This document shows positions 1 through 12,600 of a stretch of 64,000 nucleotides of DNA, one piece after another. The notes under the pieces are model-generated. The model saw nothing but the letters and a program-made list of their open reading frames with translations, was not told the DNA's origin and searched no databases. Source of the DNA: Brasenia schreberi (taxonomy: Eukaryota; Streptophyta; Magnoliopsida; Nymphaeales; Cabombaceae); contig JAYKKT010000061.1 in NCBI GenBank assembly GCA_036023115.1, forward strand, positions 14,591,001 to 14,655,000. The letters are read 5' to 3'. A program made the position numbers and the translations under genes. How positions within the stretch are numbered: position 1 is the first letter of the stretch; each line of letters starts with the position of its first letter.

Positions 1-989
1 CCTGAGTCCTTGTCAATTCAAGTGGCGTCTATAGGTACAAAAATGCCCATCGTGTTCTCGGAAGATGAGATAGAAAGACCGTATGAAACCCACAACCAGG
101 ATTTGCATATCGAGGTAGTTTTGAATCACTATCCTCTCGACAAATGCTTAGTTGATGGGGGAGGAGGTCTCAACATCCTTCCACTCCACGTGGCATATCA
201 AATCGGAGTCACCTTGACTTCCGTAAACCCAAGCTCCATCGTAATCATTGGATAAGATGGGAATGCATCTAGACCGTTGGGAGCCGTAGAGTTACCCATA
301 GAAACGGGGGGTATAGCCCACATGGGGGTGTTCCATGTCTTAGACATACACCCCCATTACAGCCTATTGCTTGGAAGACCCTGGATACATAGCCTTCGTG
401 CTGTGCCATCCACCTTCCAGAGGTGTGTGAAAATCCCCTACGAAGACCAGATTGTGGTAATTCTAGGTGAAAACCATCCTCAACTTCAGGGAATTCAAAA
501 TTTCCCTTTCTTGTCAGGACACTAAGCCTATGAGGACAACCTTGGAAAGCCCTTGGTCGAGACACCAAAGCTCGTCCTCCAAAAACCTAAGAAGGTCGTG
601 TATATCAAAGGGCAGCCCAAGGCTTGCCCGCCCAAAACCATAACCATCCTAGGGAAGACCAAGTGTCGACTATTTTCAAAACCCTAGATAAGAAACCATT
701 CATGCATGACATGGACGATAGCAAGTTCCAAATATATCAAAACCTTTCAAAAAACAAAAAATCGTAGAACATGCTATTGAACATGGGGTACATGCCATAT
801 CAAAGTCTAGGGACCCAAAACCAAGGTTGCCTCGAGCCCATAGTGCTAATTGCAAACCCAAGCCAATATGGGATAGGCTACATTCCAAAAATACTACTAG
901 AACCACCACCTATGACCACCTAGGTCAAGGGTGCCATGGAACCTATGAAAGCCGAAACCTATGATTTAGACCTCTTATTTAGAGTCTAA
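1..989 (+). pseudogene. gag-protease C-terminal part (E1), broken
   Basis: This encodes the aspartic protease and tail of the gag-protease polyprotein. The catalytic loop reads LVDGGGGLNILP (about 145-180), where the usual D-T/S-G is D-G-G; the complete element in this window has the same sequence. Downstream, about 770-850, is a G-patch-like motif (LLNMGY...SLG.QNQG...EP). The frame is broken by a stop near 253 where the complete copy has Tyr, by another near 523, and by further disruptions. The terminal TAA at 987-989 sits at the same place as in the complete element. Start and most of gag are off-window. Confidence 0.85.
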
Positions 990-998
990 TTTGTGGCA

Positions 999-1011
999 TT
1001 TTCCATTGTAG
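999..1011 (+). promoter_or_regulatory. putative 3' splice site between gag-protease and pol (E1)
   Basis: TTTTCCATTGTAG is a pyrimidine-rich run ending in AG, placed just after the gag-protease stop and just before pol. Equivalent motifs stand at the same place in four other copies here. Ogre elements are known to have an intron between protease and RT, so a splice acceptor is a reasonable reading. No donor was identified. Confidence 0.45.
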
Positions 1012-4000
1012 GTATGATGTAAGATCCCTCCTTAAACCAAAAACCAAAAAAATTGCAAATTCTCAAAATACAAAAACAATTTGAAAAATCTCAAAAACCA
1101 AAAACATTAGAAATTTGTGAAAAATCCAAAAAAGTTATAGTTTGTATAGCTCCAAGTATCTTTTCTTTGCAAAAGACCAAAAAAATCGAAAAATTAGAAA
1201 ATTGCAAAAACAAAACCTTGTGTATACCAGCTCCTGGTAAAAATTTGGAAAAAACCAAGGATTTTGAAGAAATCGTCTTCATAAAAGGACCCAAGTCTTC
1301 AAAACCAGGTATTTGCAAAAATCATGCATCCACTCCAAATTCCCTAGGATTTAGGATTCTCGAGAATGATCAAAGCCCGAAAGAGGATCCCCTTCTCCCT
1401 GAGGAGGATCCCACTTTCGAGCTTCCCGAGTTTAACAAAATCCTTGATTTTGAAAAACCTTTGAATTCTGTAGGAGGAGATTTCATAGAAATCAACTTAG
1501 AGAATGAAACAAAACCCAAACACATTAAGATAGGCACATGCTTGCATGAGCATGAAAAAGCATCATTCATTGCATTCTTGAAAACCTATATCGATATGTT
1601 TGCATGGACTTACGAAGACATGCTAGGAATAGACCCAAAAGTGATAGAGCATTGTCTTCCCCTAGATCTAGAATCAAAACCCATAAAACAAAAGCTTAGG
1701 AAGATTCACCCGAATGTCCATTCGCAAGTAAAGGAGGGTTTAGAAGATCTGCTTAAAGCTGGTTTTATAAAACCCATTGCGTATTCTGATTGGCTTTTCA
1801 ACATTGTTGTAGTTCGAAAATCCAATGAGAAAATACGAATTTGCATAGATTTCAGAAATTTGAACAAAGCCACGCCAAAGGATAACTTTCCTTTGCCAAA
1901 TATTGATTTGATAGTCGATAGTATTGCAAATCATGAAATATTTTCTTTTATGGATGGCTACTCGGGTTATAATCAAATCAAATTAGCCCCAAGAGACCAG
2001 GCTAAAATTGCTTTTACCACACCCTGGGGCACGTACTGCTATACAATCATGCCCTTTGATTTGAAAAACGCTGGTGCCACATACCAAAGAGCCATGACCA
2101 TGATCTTTCATGATTCATGAGCTCTTAGAGGTGTATGTGGATGATCTCTTGGTGAAGTCAAAAACCCGAGATACACATATCGAATCTTTGCAAAACGTTT
2201 TTGAAAGATTAAGGCTTTATAAGGTGAAACTAAACCCTCAAAAGTGCATCTTCGAAGTAGAATCTGACATACTTTTAGGTTTTATGGTAAGCCAAAGGGG
2301 CATTGAAGTCGACCCCTCTAAGTGTCGAGCCATGATAGATATGCCTCCACCCTCCAATTTAACTCAAATTCGAAGCCTCCAAGGTCGCCTCCAATCAATT
2401 AGAAGGTTTATTTCGAACCTCGCTACAAGATGTGAACCTTTCAACAAACTTTTAAGAAAAGGAGTGAAATTTGTGTGGGACGATGATTGCCAAAAAGCTT
2501 TCGAAAGATTAAAGGCGTATTTGGTTAATCCTCTTGTTTTAAACCCTCCAAAGCAAGGAAAACCTCTTTTGCTTTATATTTCTGTGCATGCGAATGCATT
2601 GGGTGCCTTATTAGCTCAATATGAGGATGATACCCATAAAGAGTATGCCATCTACTATATTTCGAAAACTCTATTGGCTTATGAACGAAATTATCAAGCC
2701 ATGGAGAAGACGTGCTTGGCCTTGGTATGGGCCTACCAGAAATTCCGACACTATTTCTTGGATCATGAGATCTGGATAGTGTCTAGGCTTGATCCAATCA
2801 AGCATCTGTTTGAAAAACCTATCCTCACGGGTAGGCTAGGTAAATGGCAGCTCCTCTTGATGGAGTATGACCTGAAATTCCACCATCAAACCTCCATCAA
2901 GGGGCAAGCCCTAGCCGACTATGTGGCTGAATTCCCTTTAGAGGATTCGTATCCCACACTTGACAAAATGCCCGATGAAGGCATCTTTCAAAACCAATTT
3001 CAAAATCATATCTTATCAAATTGCTTAAGTAAAAACCAAGTGTGGAAGCTGCACTTCGATGGGGCACGAAACCAAAGAGGGGTTGGGGCAAGAATCATCC
3101 TCATATCCCCTAAAAAGGGAGAAATACCCATCGTCATTCGCCTAGATTTTGAATGTTCCAACAATACAGCTGAGTATGAATCCCTCATACAAGGCTTGAA
3201 AATTGCGAAAACTCTAGGGGCATTATGCATTGAAGTCTTTGGAGATTCTTTACTTATCATACACCAAGTGTTAAAAATTTGACAAGTCAAAAATGAAAAA
3301 CTTCTTCCATACCACGATTTGGCCACCAAGCTGGTCGAGTCATTCAAATCGTGTACACTCACACACGTGGGAAGAGAGGATAATGGCATAGCTGATGCCC
3401 TCTCATCCTTGGGCTCAGCCCTAAGGGTCGATCCCACTGTGGGAACCTATTCCTTAGAAATATGGCACTCGCCCGCTCCATCCACACACGATCTAGAGAT
3501 TTGCCAAAACAACACAACTTCCACTGAAAACCCTGGTTTCAAGACATTAAAGAGTTCTTAAAAAATGGAGGATTTTCAGAATATGCTTCATCCAAAGACA
3601 AAGCTTTTATTCGAAGGATTTTAACCTAATATCTGATTTTGAGAGGGATTCTTTACAAAAAGAGTTTCATTGGCATCTTACTGAGGTGTGTCGACCTTAA
3701 GGAGGCTAGGATAGTAATGCATGAATTCCACGATGGAGAATGTGGAGGGCATGTAAATGCCAATATGATGGCAATGAAAATACTTAGAGCAGGTTATTTT
3801 TGGTCCACTCTAAAGCTGGATCGCCATGACCATGTTAGGAAGTGTCACCCATGTCAAGTGCATGGACACGCCATTCATATCCCGTCTTCCACCTTGCATT
3901 CCATGGTCAGCCCATGGCCATTCATCATGTGGGCGTTTGACATCATAGAACCAATATTTCTAAGTGCTTCAAACGGGCATAGGTTTATCCTAGCAGCCAC

Positions 4001-4781
4001 TGAATACTTTTCCAAATGGGTTGAAGCTACCTCCCTGACCAATGTTCAGGGGCAACATGTAGTGATATTCATTAAGAAAAATATCTTGGCTCGATTTGGG
4101 GTTCCAAAAGGTCTAGTGTCTGATAATGGCACCTCCTTCAAAAACGAGAGGATGGTAAAGTTATGTAACATGTATGGCATAACTCACCACTTCTCATCGC
4201 CCTACTACCCTCAAGGCAACGGCCAAGCCAAAGCCACCAATAAGACTCTCATAAGCATTATTGAGAAAACTTTAGAGAAGGGTATGACATGGCATGAGAA
4301 GTTGGATGAAGCCTTATGGGCTTATAAGACTTCCATCTGAACTCCCACAAATGCCATGCCATTTGAGTTGGTCTATGGCACAAACGTCATTCTTCCCATT
4401 CATACTAAACTTCATTCATTTCATACATCAATTGCACTCGACCTTCCCCTAGAGACGCTACAGCATGCTAGAATGGCCGAGCGTGACTTATTAGATGAGA
4501 GAAGGCTCCTTACCATGGATCATGCACATGCATACCGGCAAAGGGTAGCCCAACACTATGAGAAGCATATGAGACCTCGCCACTTCGAAGTGGGAGACCT
4601 TGTGCTCAAAATCATCCAACATCGTGGCCCACATCCACTTGGAAAGTGGCGGCCCAAGTGTGATGGTCTTTATGTTGTACGTGGAACTACGACAAACAAC
4701 GCCTACTGGTTAGTCGATGTTGAGGGTAGGAACTTAGCCGACCCTATGAATGCCCTATATTTGAAAAAATACCATGTGTAG
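1012..4781 (+). pseudogene. pol (RT, RNase H, archaeal-type RNase H, integrase), decayed
   Basis: After a lysine-rich linker, the RT spans roughly 1700-2300 (FMDGYSGYNQ, YVDDLL). The first RNase H (LYISVHANALGALLAQ near 2570) lacks the usual TDAS aspartate. A second RNase H follows from about 3040 (FDGARNQRG, AEYE, GDS, then DNGIADAL near 3380). Integrase runs from about 3640: HDGECGGH...CHPC zinc finger, FDII, SDNG, and a C-terminal VGDLVLK...GKWRPK segment. Breaks are a small deletion just before YVDD (near 2112), Trp to stop at about 3280, a frameshift near 3530, stops at 3627 and about 4338, and replacement of the integrase catalytic Glu by Lys (codon 4230-4232). The product cannot be functional. 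Confidence 0.9.
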
Positions 4782-5906
4782 GGTCTAAGCTAAGTCCTAT
4801 TTCGAAAATATTTTGAGGAAAATCTCCTTTGAAACTTCGTGAGTGAGTATCAAAGTAGATCGTGCAAAACCCTGAATGAGAGACTCGATGCTTGTGAAAA
4901 AGCGGAGTTTTCAAAACCAATGGGTTACATTTCAAAATCCTTCTTCTTACAAAAGAGGGTCTGGTTCGAAATAGCAAGATACTTGCAAGTAGTACGTGCT
5001 ATTTCTAAATAGGTTGATCTAGGATGAATCGAGTAGATCCTTGGGATAAGTCCTTCCCCTCTTCTCTTCTCTTCCCAAAAAGGAAAACTTGGCAAAAAGC
5101 AGAAAGGGAAATCCCTACAAAAATCTCATTCCCAAAAGAAAGCTGAATCCAAAAAGAAAAATCGTTATTCTATGGAAAAGAGGGAACAAAGAAAAAATAC
5201 TCCCAAAGGGAGACCCTCTATGAAAAACAGAAAAAATAGCCAAAAGCTCAAAAAGAGTAGTTTTCTGCCTCTTTGCCTCAAACCACGGGACACTCTAGAA
5301 AGGACCGTGGTAACTCTTTCCCATCCCTGCGACTTATGCCAAGTGAAGAAAGGTTCATTCTGAGGAATCCTAAAGTAAAAATAGGATTTGCTTACTTGAA
5401 TCTCATTTTGTTTGAGAATTGGACGTTTTAAGTAAGGCGTAGGAATTTGAAATATGGCTCGATTTTCTTATAAAACCTCCGCTAGATTAGCGAGTGCTAA
5501 GAATCAAGTAAAGGGAAACATGAAAAGATTAAATCCTTAGGTTTGAAGCTAAAAGGAAGCTTTCCTCTTTCAAAAACGAATTTAGAAAATCCTCGAACAT
5601 CGAGCAACATAAGACCAGCTCACTTGGTGCAGCAGGTCTTCATAAAACTCCCAAGTTCGACCATTCCATTGAGTCTCTAGGGAACCATACTTCCTTGCAT
5701 GTCATTTCACGCCATTTATTCATATAGGCATGCGTGAACACTTACACAATCCCATTCAAGACTAGCACCACTTTAGGAAAAGTCCCCTTTGGCGAAAATT
5801 CCCTCTTACTGGGCACAAAGCAAACGTTTTTCTCAAAACTGGGACGATCCCATATTCTCGAGGACGAATCCAGGGAGAAATTAAACAAGGGTGTTGTCTT
5901 CTTCGC
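4782..5906 (+). other. 3' untranslated region of E1
   Basis: About 1.1 kb of non-coding internal DNA lies between the integrase stop and the polypurine tract. It holds A-rich, lysine-codon-like stretches (5080-5260) that match, as diverged sequence, the 3' regions of the other elements here. Short open frames in it are not conserved and I do not call them genes. Confidence 0.75.
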
Positions 5907-5947
5907 CATTATCCAAATAAATTTGGATAATGCCAAAGAGGGGCATC
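5907..5947 (+). promoter_or_regulatory. pre-PPT hairpin and polypurine tract (E1)
   Basis: CATTATCCAAAT (5907-5918) and ATTTGGATAATG (5921-5932) form a perfect 12-bp inverted repeat with a 2-nt loop. It is followed after two bases by AAAGAGGGGCATC (5935-5947), which abuts the LTR start TGTAAACACC. The purine run is the expected plus-strand primer. The hairpin recurs before the tract in other elements in this window. Confidence 0.75.
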
Positions 5948-8900
5948 TGTAAACACCCCAAAAATAAAACGAATTTCAAAAACAAACACCTGGTTTGAAA
6001 ATTCATTTCAAAACCAGATTCTTGAGTTTTCGAAAACCCATGAGTTGCGAAAGCCTTAAATTTTGTTTAAACCCCGTTCAAATTGAATTTCTCAAGTATG
6101 GGCCAAGTCCCAATTTTGCAAAAGCCCAAAATTCTACTGGTGAAGCCTGAAGCAAAAGCAGCCTCCGAAGCAGGTTCAAAAGCCCAAAGAAAGCACCATG
6201 GCCTGATAAAAGCCAGGATCAAAAGGCAAAAGGAAGGCCTAGGCCTAAAGCAGACTGCAAGCTCAAAGCACCAAAAGCCAAGCCAAGACCATCCACCCAA
6301 GCAGCAGAAATCCAAGCCAGAAATGACAAAAATGAATAGAGACGAAGTCTAGAAAGGTGAGAAGGAGTTCGGACGACAAAGTTGGGGAAAACCTAGCACA
6401 AGATGGAGTGTTGATGAAAACAAGGCCCGCACAAACCGTTCGTCTCGAAAAATGCCAAGAAGGACTGAAATTTGGACTGGATCTATACCCAAATATCCTG
6501 ATCCAAATCCAAATAGTGTTTGGATTGGATCTGGATCCCAAATATCCAAGATTTGAGATCCAAAACCAACTAAATATTTGGGTCAGATCTGGATTCCAAA
6601 ATATCCGAGATCCAAACCCAAATAGTTTGGATCGGATCTGGATTCCAAGACCCAAATCCAAAACCCATATCCAAGACCCACCTCATTTGCCTATAAATAG
6701 AGGTGAGAGGGTCCCCAAATGGTTTACACGTGAAATGCTTGGGAGGAGAGAGAGTGAGAGAGACCTAGCCATGTGGGCTCAAGGGTGAGATGGGTTCAAG
6801 CCATGTTGGCTAAGTGGGTCTAGACAAGGGTTGCAACCAAGGTGGGCTCGACCAAGGAAGGCTGCAACGAAGGCGTGGACATGGGCTCGACCAAGAAGGA
6901 CCGGCTCGAAGAGGTAGGCCTCCTAACCCCACCCTAAACCTAGCCTAATCACCTAACCTACCTCCCTAAACCTAACCCCAAACCACCTTAAACCTAGCCT
7001 AATCACCTAACCTACCCCACTAAACCCAAACAAGAACCGAAACCAACCCCAAAGCCACCCTAGACACTACCCGACCCACTGTGCCCTAGCGCTGCCTTGA
7101 CGTGCCCTACGCGCCCCTGCCATGCCAACTCCGCCCTGCGTGCCTTCTCGCGCGCCCTACTAAAGCCCCGAATGCCCTATGCCCTGTTGCGCGCCCCGCG
7201 CCCTACTGAAGCCCAGACGCCCTAGCGCCGACCTGCCACGTCTCGCGCGCTCTACAACCACTCCACCCGTGACCTGCTGCTTGCCTTACCTTAGGACTAG
7301 CCCATACCTTAGGCTGCAACTTGTTCCTTTAGGCCGACTAGAGCCAACCACGACCACACCCTAACCGTGCCCCATCTAGGCCGTGACTCACCCTTAGCTA
7401 GCCCACGCCTAAGACACCCTTTTGCCATGAGCTCTCTTGTAAGCCCTAACTAGGCCTAAGCATCCGGTGTGTCCCTAAGCACACCCGAAACAACACTCTC
7501 TCAAGCCCACCTAGGGAGACCCCTCTTGGCTGCCAAGGTGGACCACAAGCCCAAGCACGAGCAAGGAAAAGTCGTCCACTTGTAAGTGTTTAAATTCGGT
7601 TTTTACCTTACTCCTCTTAAATTCAATTCAATTTTGATACAGGGTTGTAATAATGGAGCGTGGTCTCCCCCCAAGATGTAATATTGGTGCTTGATACACA
7701 AGCACACACGTACACTTGAGCCTTAGCTCTTATCTCGTACACAAGACACCCACATGCACTTAGCATTTCTGCTCTTAGTTGCACACTATTGCACACACAT
7801 TGAGCTTTCGCTCTTACTCAAAAGACTTTAGTGAAAGCCGTGCAATTTCAATTCCGGGTTGTTACATTCTTGTCGTGTGAGTTTGTCATTTAAATTTCAC
7901 ACTCGCACCCAAGAAGTACGTGAGCACTTGCTCCACACTCTCACGCACCTTTTGAGCCTTTGTTGCTCATAAGATATAACATATTTCTATATTTTCCAGC
8001 TGCGTGGGATTTACATTCAAGTCGTGAGAGTTTGTCATTTAAGCTTCCACACTTGCACACAAGAGCACTCGAGCACTTGCTCTACACTCTCACGCACATT
8101 TTGGGCCTTCGTTGCTCATAAGATATAGAGTATCTATATACTTTCGAGCTGCGTGAGTTTTACATTCAAGTTGTGTACGTATTTACATTTCGGGTGGTTC
8201 AATTCAAGTCGTGTGAGTTGTCTTTCCATTTATACACACACACGAACACATTGAGCCTTTCCGCTCTTATATACTTATATTTCAATTTCGACAAGTTCAA
8301 TTCAAGTCGTGTGAGTTTGTCAATTAAATTCTACACTACACACACACATGCATTGAGCCTTTCCGCTCTTATATATATAAGTATATTTCATTTATGCAAT
8401 TTACATTCAAGTCGTGTGAGTTGCTTTCAAGTTCGGGTATTTCCCTTCAGCTGCGTGAGTTGCACTTTCATTTGGGTATTTACTTAAGTTGTGTGTGTGA
8501 GTTACTTTCAATTTGAGCCTAGCTCATATCATATCAAACCCGAAGAGAGTTCGTGCATCCTTGCATTCACGTATTTTCAAAGAGGAAACTACGCTCAAAT
8601 TCGCTCAATTTAGGCCACTTGAAACACACACATCCGGCCTGAATAGCTTAAAAGATCAAAGACTTGGATATGAACAACCCCGTAATAAAAGCTGCAATTT
8701 AGTCAAACAATCGTCGAAATACTTGCTTTTTCTCAAAAAGGTTCATGTTTGTTTGAAATCGAAGTTTTCTAAGCGCTGGAACTGACCCTTGAGCACCGGT
8801 TCAAGAAGGTTTCAAGCGAAAAGATCTCGCTTGTCTACAGTCGCCAAAAAGTCAGATATTTCCAAAAATCTTCACTAGTTTGAGTAAGCTAGCTGGCACG

Positions 8901-8977
8901 CCCTTAAAAGTGACGTAAACTCGAAAAGGCTCGTTTTTGGTCTTGTAAACTAGGGGTGAAGAATTTTCGTGCTTACA
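5948..8977 (+). repeat. 3' LTR of E1 (3030 bp)
   Basis: It begins TGTAAACACCCC directly after the polypurine tract and ends ...CTTACA. U3 holds dense GATCCAAAT-type repeats (6480-6670) just before the TATA box. Past the TATA box come a C-rich tract with CCTAAACC repeats (6920-7030), a conserved GGGTTGTAATAATGGAG...CTCCCCCC block (7642-7689), an array of GAGC/GCTC mini-hairpins (7710-8530), and the U5 hairpin CTTGAGCACCGGTTCAAG (8788-8805). The small open frames inside are not supported as genes. Confidence 0.9.
6691..6698 (+). promoter_or_regulatory. TATA box of the E1 3' LTR
   Basis: TATAAATA follows the GATCC-rich U3 repeats at the position seen in the sister LTRs. Transcription would start a few tens of bases downstream. 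This copy is not flanked by the CCTTGG/CCAAGG inverted repeat found in several others. Confidence 0.7.
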
Positions 8978-9687
8978 CTGGCGCTAGGGTATGTCAAGGC
9001 AGCAAGGTGTGTTGCGGGTATGGTAGGGGGTTGGTGCAGTGCTAGGGTTGGCAGGTGCTAGGCTGAAGAGGCTACGGCAGGGGGCTACGGTGTGGCTGGG
9101 GGCGGGATGTTGGCGTTGGGGTATGTCAAGGCAGTGAGGTGTGCTGCAGGAGCATGGCAAGGCAGGCTGGCGGGTTATGTTAGGGTGCTGGCCGGGTGTT
9201 GGCGCTGCATAAGGTGCAGGCCGGGTGGCAGGTGGGGTGGTTTTGGGGAGTCGGTTTGGAGTGGGGCGGTTTTAGGGAGTCGGTTTGGGATGTGGGGTGG
9301 ATTGAATGAAGTCAGCTGGGATATGGCTGGATCAAGTGGGGAGCTAGGTGGTATGGGTTAGGTTTTGGTGGTATGGCTAGGTGGTGGGTTAGGTCTTAGG
9401 TCGAGTGCAACTAGGTTGTAGCAAAAGGGGTGAGGGTTCGGTTTAGGTGGGGTGTCTAGGGTGAGGTGGTGAAGGTTAGGTCGGCTAGGCGGAAATGGGT
9501 TAGGTTTTGGTGGGTCGGCTAGGTGGAGATGGGCTAGGTTAGGTGGATCGGCTAGGTGGAGATGGGCTAGGTTAGGTGGGTCGGCTAGGTGGAGATGGGC
9601 TAGGTTAAGGTTAGGTTTAGGCACCTACCTCTTGGAGTCGGTCCACCCATTTGTAGCTTCAAATCCACGCCATTTGCATGTTGGTGC
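8978..9687 (-). repeat. LTR X, minus orientation, first visible segment
   Basis: This G-rich stretch (GGTTAGGT, GGTCGGCTAGGTGGAGATGGG repeats at 9480-9610) is the reverse complement of the C-rich transcribed part of related LTRs. It stops at the target duplication GGTGC (9683-9687) of the solo LTR that follows and resumes at 12841. Its left part lies beyond E1, outside the window. The LHLADPP-like open frame on the minus strand is a by-product of the 28-30 bp tandem repeat. Confidence 0.75.
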
Positions 9688-12600
9688 TGTAAACACCCCA
9701 AAATCCCACGATTTTCTCAAATTACCTGGTTTTGCAAAAGCAGCTCCAAAGGGCTATTTTGAGTCTAGAAACCCAGGAGCCTTCTAGGCAACCCTGTACA
9801 TATGTTTAAATCATATATATTTTAAAAATATGTGTTATACAGTTTTAAAACCTTTAAAAAGGTATTTTGAAACCCCGAAAAGCAACTTGGCCTGATGAAA
9901 GCAAGACCGAAGAAGCAAAAGAGAGCCTGTACCCGGAGCATATTTCAAGCCTGGCACATCAACTCTCGTATCAAAATCTCGGACATCCAAGCCCCTATTA
10001 TCAACAAATTTATCAAAATGATCTCCGAAAGGTGAAAAGAAGAGCGGACGACAATGTTGGTGAAGACCCAACGCAAGACGGAATACTGATGCTGTCAGGC
10101 CCCGCACAAACCGTACGTTTCGAAATACCATGAAGGAGTCAGAAAATCAGATTTGGATTGGATCTGGACCATATATATCCAGATCCAGACCCAAACATGC
10201 ATTTGGATTTGGATTTGGATCCAAAGATCCAATCCAATATCCACATTCATGGCCCACATCACCTTCTCATAAATGGAGGTGGGGCCCACAAAGAATTCAC
10301 GTGAAAAGCTTGGGTAGAGAGAGAGTGGGGGATAAAGTATGAGTGAGAAAGTTGGTGGGCTTGACTTTTGTGTCAAGTTTTGGGTTAATCATGTGGGTTT
10401 AGCCTAAGAGTGTGGGTTTAAACTTGTATGCACCTACACCTAACCTGGGACTGCACCAACATGAACCTGGCTGCAACTAGGTCTATGGATTAAGGCCAAG
10501 GGGATGCTGTTAAAACCTAGCCCTGAACTAACCCACCTCACCTAGCCATTCCCCCCTAAACCTGACCCAATTCTAGCCACCCTCACCCAAAACCACCCTA
10601 ACCATACCTAGCCGACCTCACCTAGCTCACCCCACCTAACTAGACCACCTAGACCCTAGCTAGACTAAACCTAACCCCACCTTAACCCACCTAATTAGGC
10701 CCTAACCTTTAAATCCCAGCCACCCTAACCGACCTACCCTAAACCACCTTACCACCCTTCCTAGCTGACCTACCCAAACCACCCCACCACCAGCCCACAA
10801 CATCCTAAATATCTACCCCAAAACCACCCCAACCGACCCCAGCCCATGCCTATAAAAACCCCCCTTTTGGGGCGGGTTTTGGGCTATCTTGGGCAGCTCT
10901 CTCACCCCTCTCTCTCCTCTCTCACCTGCCCTCCATTCCACCCCACTTCACTCCCGTACCCCCCAACTGAACCGCTTCCACCGCCATTCCACCCGGCTGC
11001 ATCTTCCACCTCCACCTCCACTCCACCCGACTGCACTCTTCACCTGGCTGCCACCTTCTTCCAACTCCATTCGACTACCACCTCTTGCCACCACCACAGC
11101 AACCACACCCGGTTAGTACCCCCATCTCAGCCCCATGTAACCTGTCTTTCTCTTCCCTTCTTACCCAACCATACCTTCCATCACCCGCCACTGCTGCACC
11201 CTAGCCATCTCCCTTACACCCGGCCACTTCACACCCCACATCACCACCTTCCCTCAGCCATCCATCTCAGCCCCCTAGCTACACCTTCACCCTCCAACCT
11301 GCAACCACCTAGCTAGCACCCGAACCTGCCCCAACTCACTCAACATCCCCCTTTGTTGCGCCTACCACCCGGCCATCCTCAAGTCTTCATTCGGCTAAGA
11401 CCCTACTTGGCGCCCACCCGCATCCAAGGAGCTCCCCTTCGGCTGTCCAAGGCGACTCATTAGGCCAAAGCCAAAGCAAGTTACACCCGGACTAGCTACA
11501 CGTAAGTGCCTAACTCGGTCCTTATTATGAACTTGCTTACATTTAATTGAATTTGATACGGGGTTGTAATAATGGAGCGTTGTCTCCCCCCGCTTGTAAT
11601 AATGTGGTTTGGCACACCCACACACACGTGCACTTGAGCCATTTTGCTCTTAGCTACACACGATTTTGGCACACACACGGGCCTAATCAGCCCTTAAGAT
11701 ATAGTTATAATTATGTATATTAAGTTGCGTGGGGTTTAATTTAAGTTGTGTGCGTGGTCTTTCAATTTCCACACTCACACACATTGAGCTTTCGCTCTTA
11801 TTCCCAAGACCCTAGTAAGGGCCGTATTGCAATTTCCCTTGGGTGTTTTAATTCAAGTTGTGTGAGTGGTCTTTCAATTTTCACACTCACACACATTGAG
11901 CTTTCGCTCTTACTCCCAAGACCTTAGTAAAGGCCATATTGCAATTTCGTTTTGGGTGTTTAAATTTAAGTCGTGTGCGTAGCATTTCAATTCTACACTC
12001 ACACACATTGAGCTTTCGCTCTTACTCCCAAGACCTTAGTCAAGGCCATATTGCAATTATATTTAGGTTTTATTACAAGTCGTGTGAGTTGTCTTTCAAT
12101 ATACACACAACACCCACGCACACATTGGCGACCTTCGGGCCCATATATATTATAAGTATTTCCCTTCGGCTATGTCTTTAAGATTTGGGTTTTAAGGTTC
12201 AGCTGTGTGCATAGTCTTTTCATATATACACGACACACACTTGCACAATTGAGCCTTTCCGCTCTTAAGATATGCCGTATTTCCCTTTTGCAATTTCCCT
12301 TTTGCAATTTACATTAAGTCATTTCCCTTCCGCATAGTCTTTCAATTCGGGTTTTCCCTTTGGAGTTGTGTGAGTTTGCATTGCATATATGCCATACCAC
12401 GAGTTAGGACGCATATTGCATCAAAGCAAGCCCCACACTCCCGTGCAAAAATCACCCAACTTAGGTCACTTGCGCACACACCTAGTTGGCCTTAAAAAGC
12501 TTAAAAAGAAAGACATAGGCACGTGCAAATCCCACGTGAAATAAAACTTGTAATCGTACAAACAAAGCCCAAACATTTCGGATATTTTTCAAAGAGATTT

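Larger units (their letters stand above)
1..8977 (+). mobile_element. E1: 3' part of a decayed Tat-clade Ty3/Gypsy retrotransposon
   Basis: The window opens inside the protease region of a plus-strand element. Going right there are the end of gag-protease, pol (RT, two RNase H domains, integrase), a 3' untranslated region, a polypurine tract and a complete 3' LTR ending at 8977. The 5' LTR and most of gag lie outside the window. Several frameshifts and stops show the copy is dead. It sits inside the minus-strand LTR X, which resumes at 8978, so the right-hand target duplication should be CTGGC (8978-8982). The left partner cannot be seen. The order of domains and the second RNase H are Tat-like. 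Confidence 0.9.

Noticed and set aside
9358..9624. 88-codon minus-strand frame with repeated LHLADPP
   Set aside because: A by-product of a 28-30 bp tandem repeat inside LTR X.
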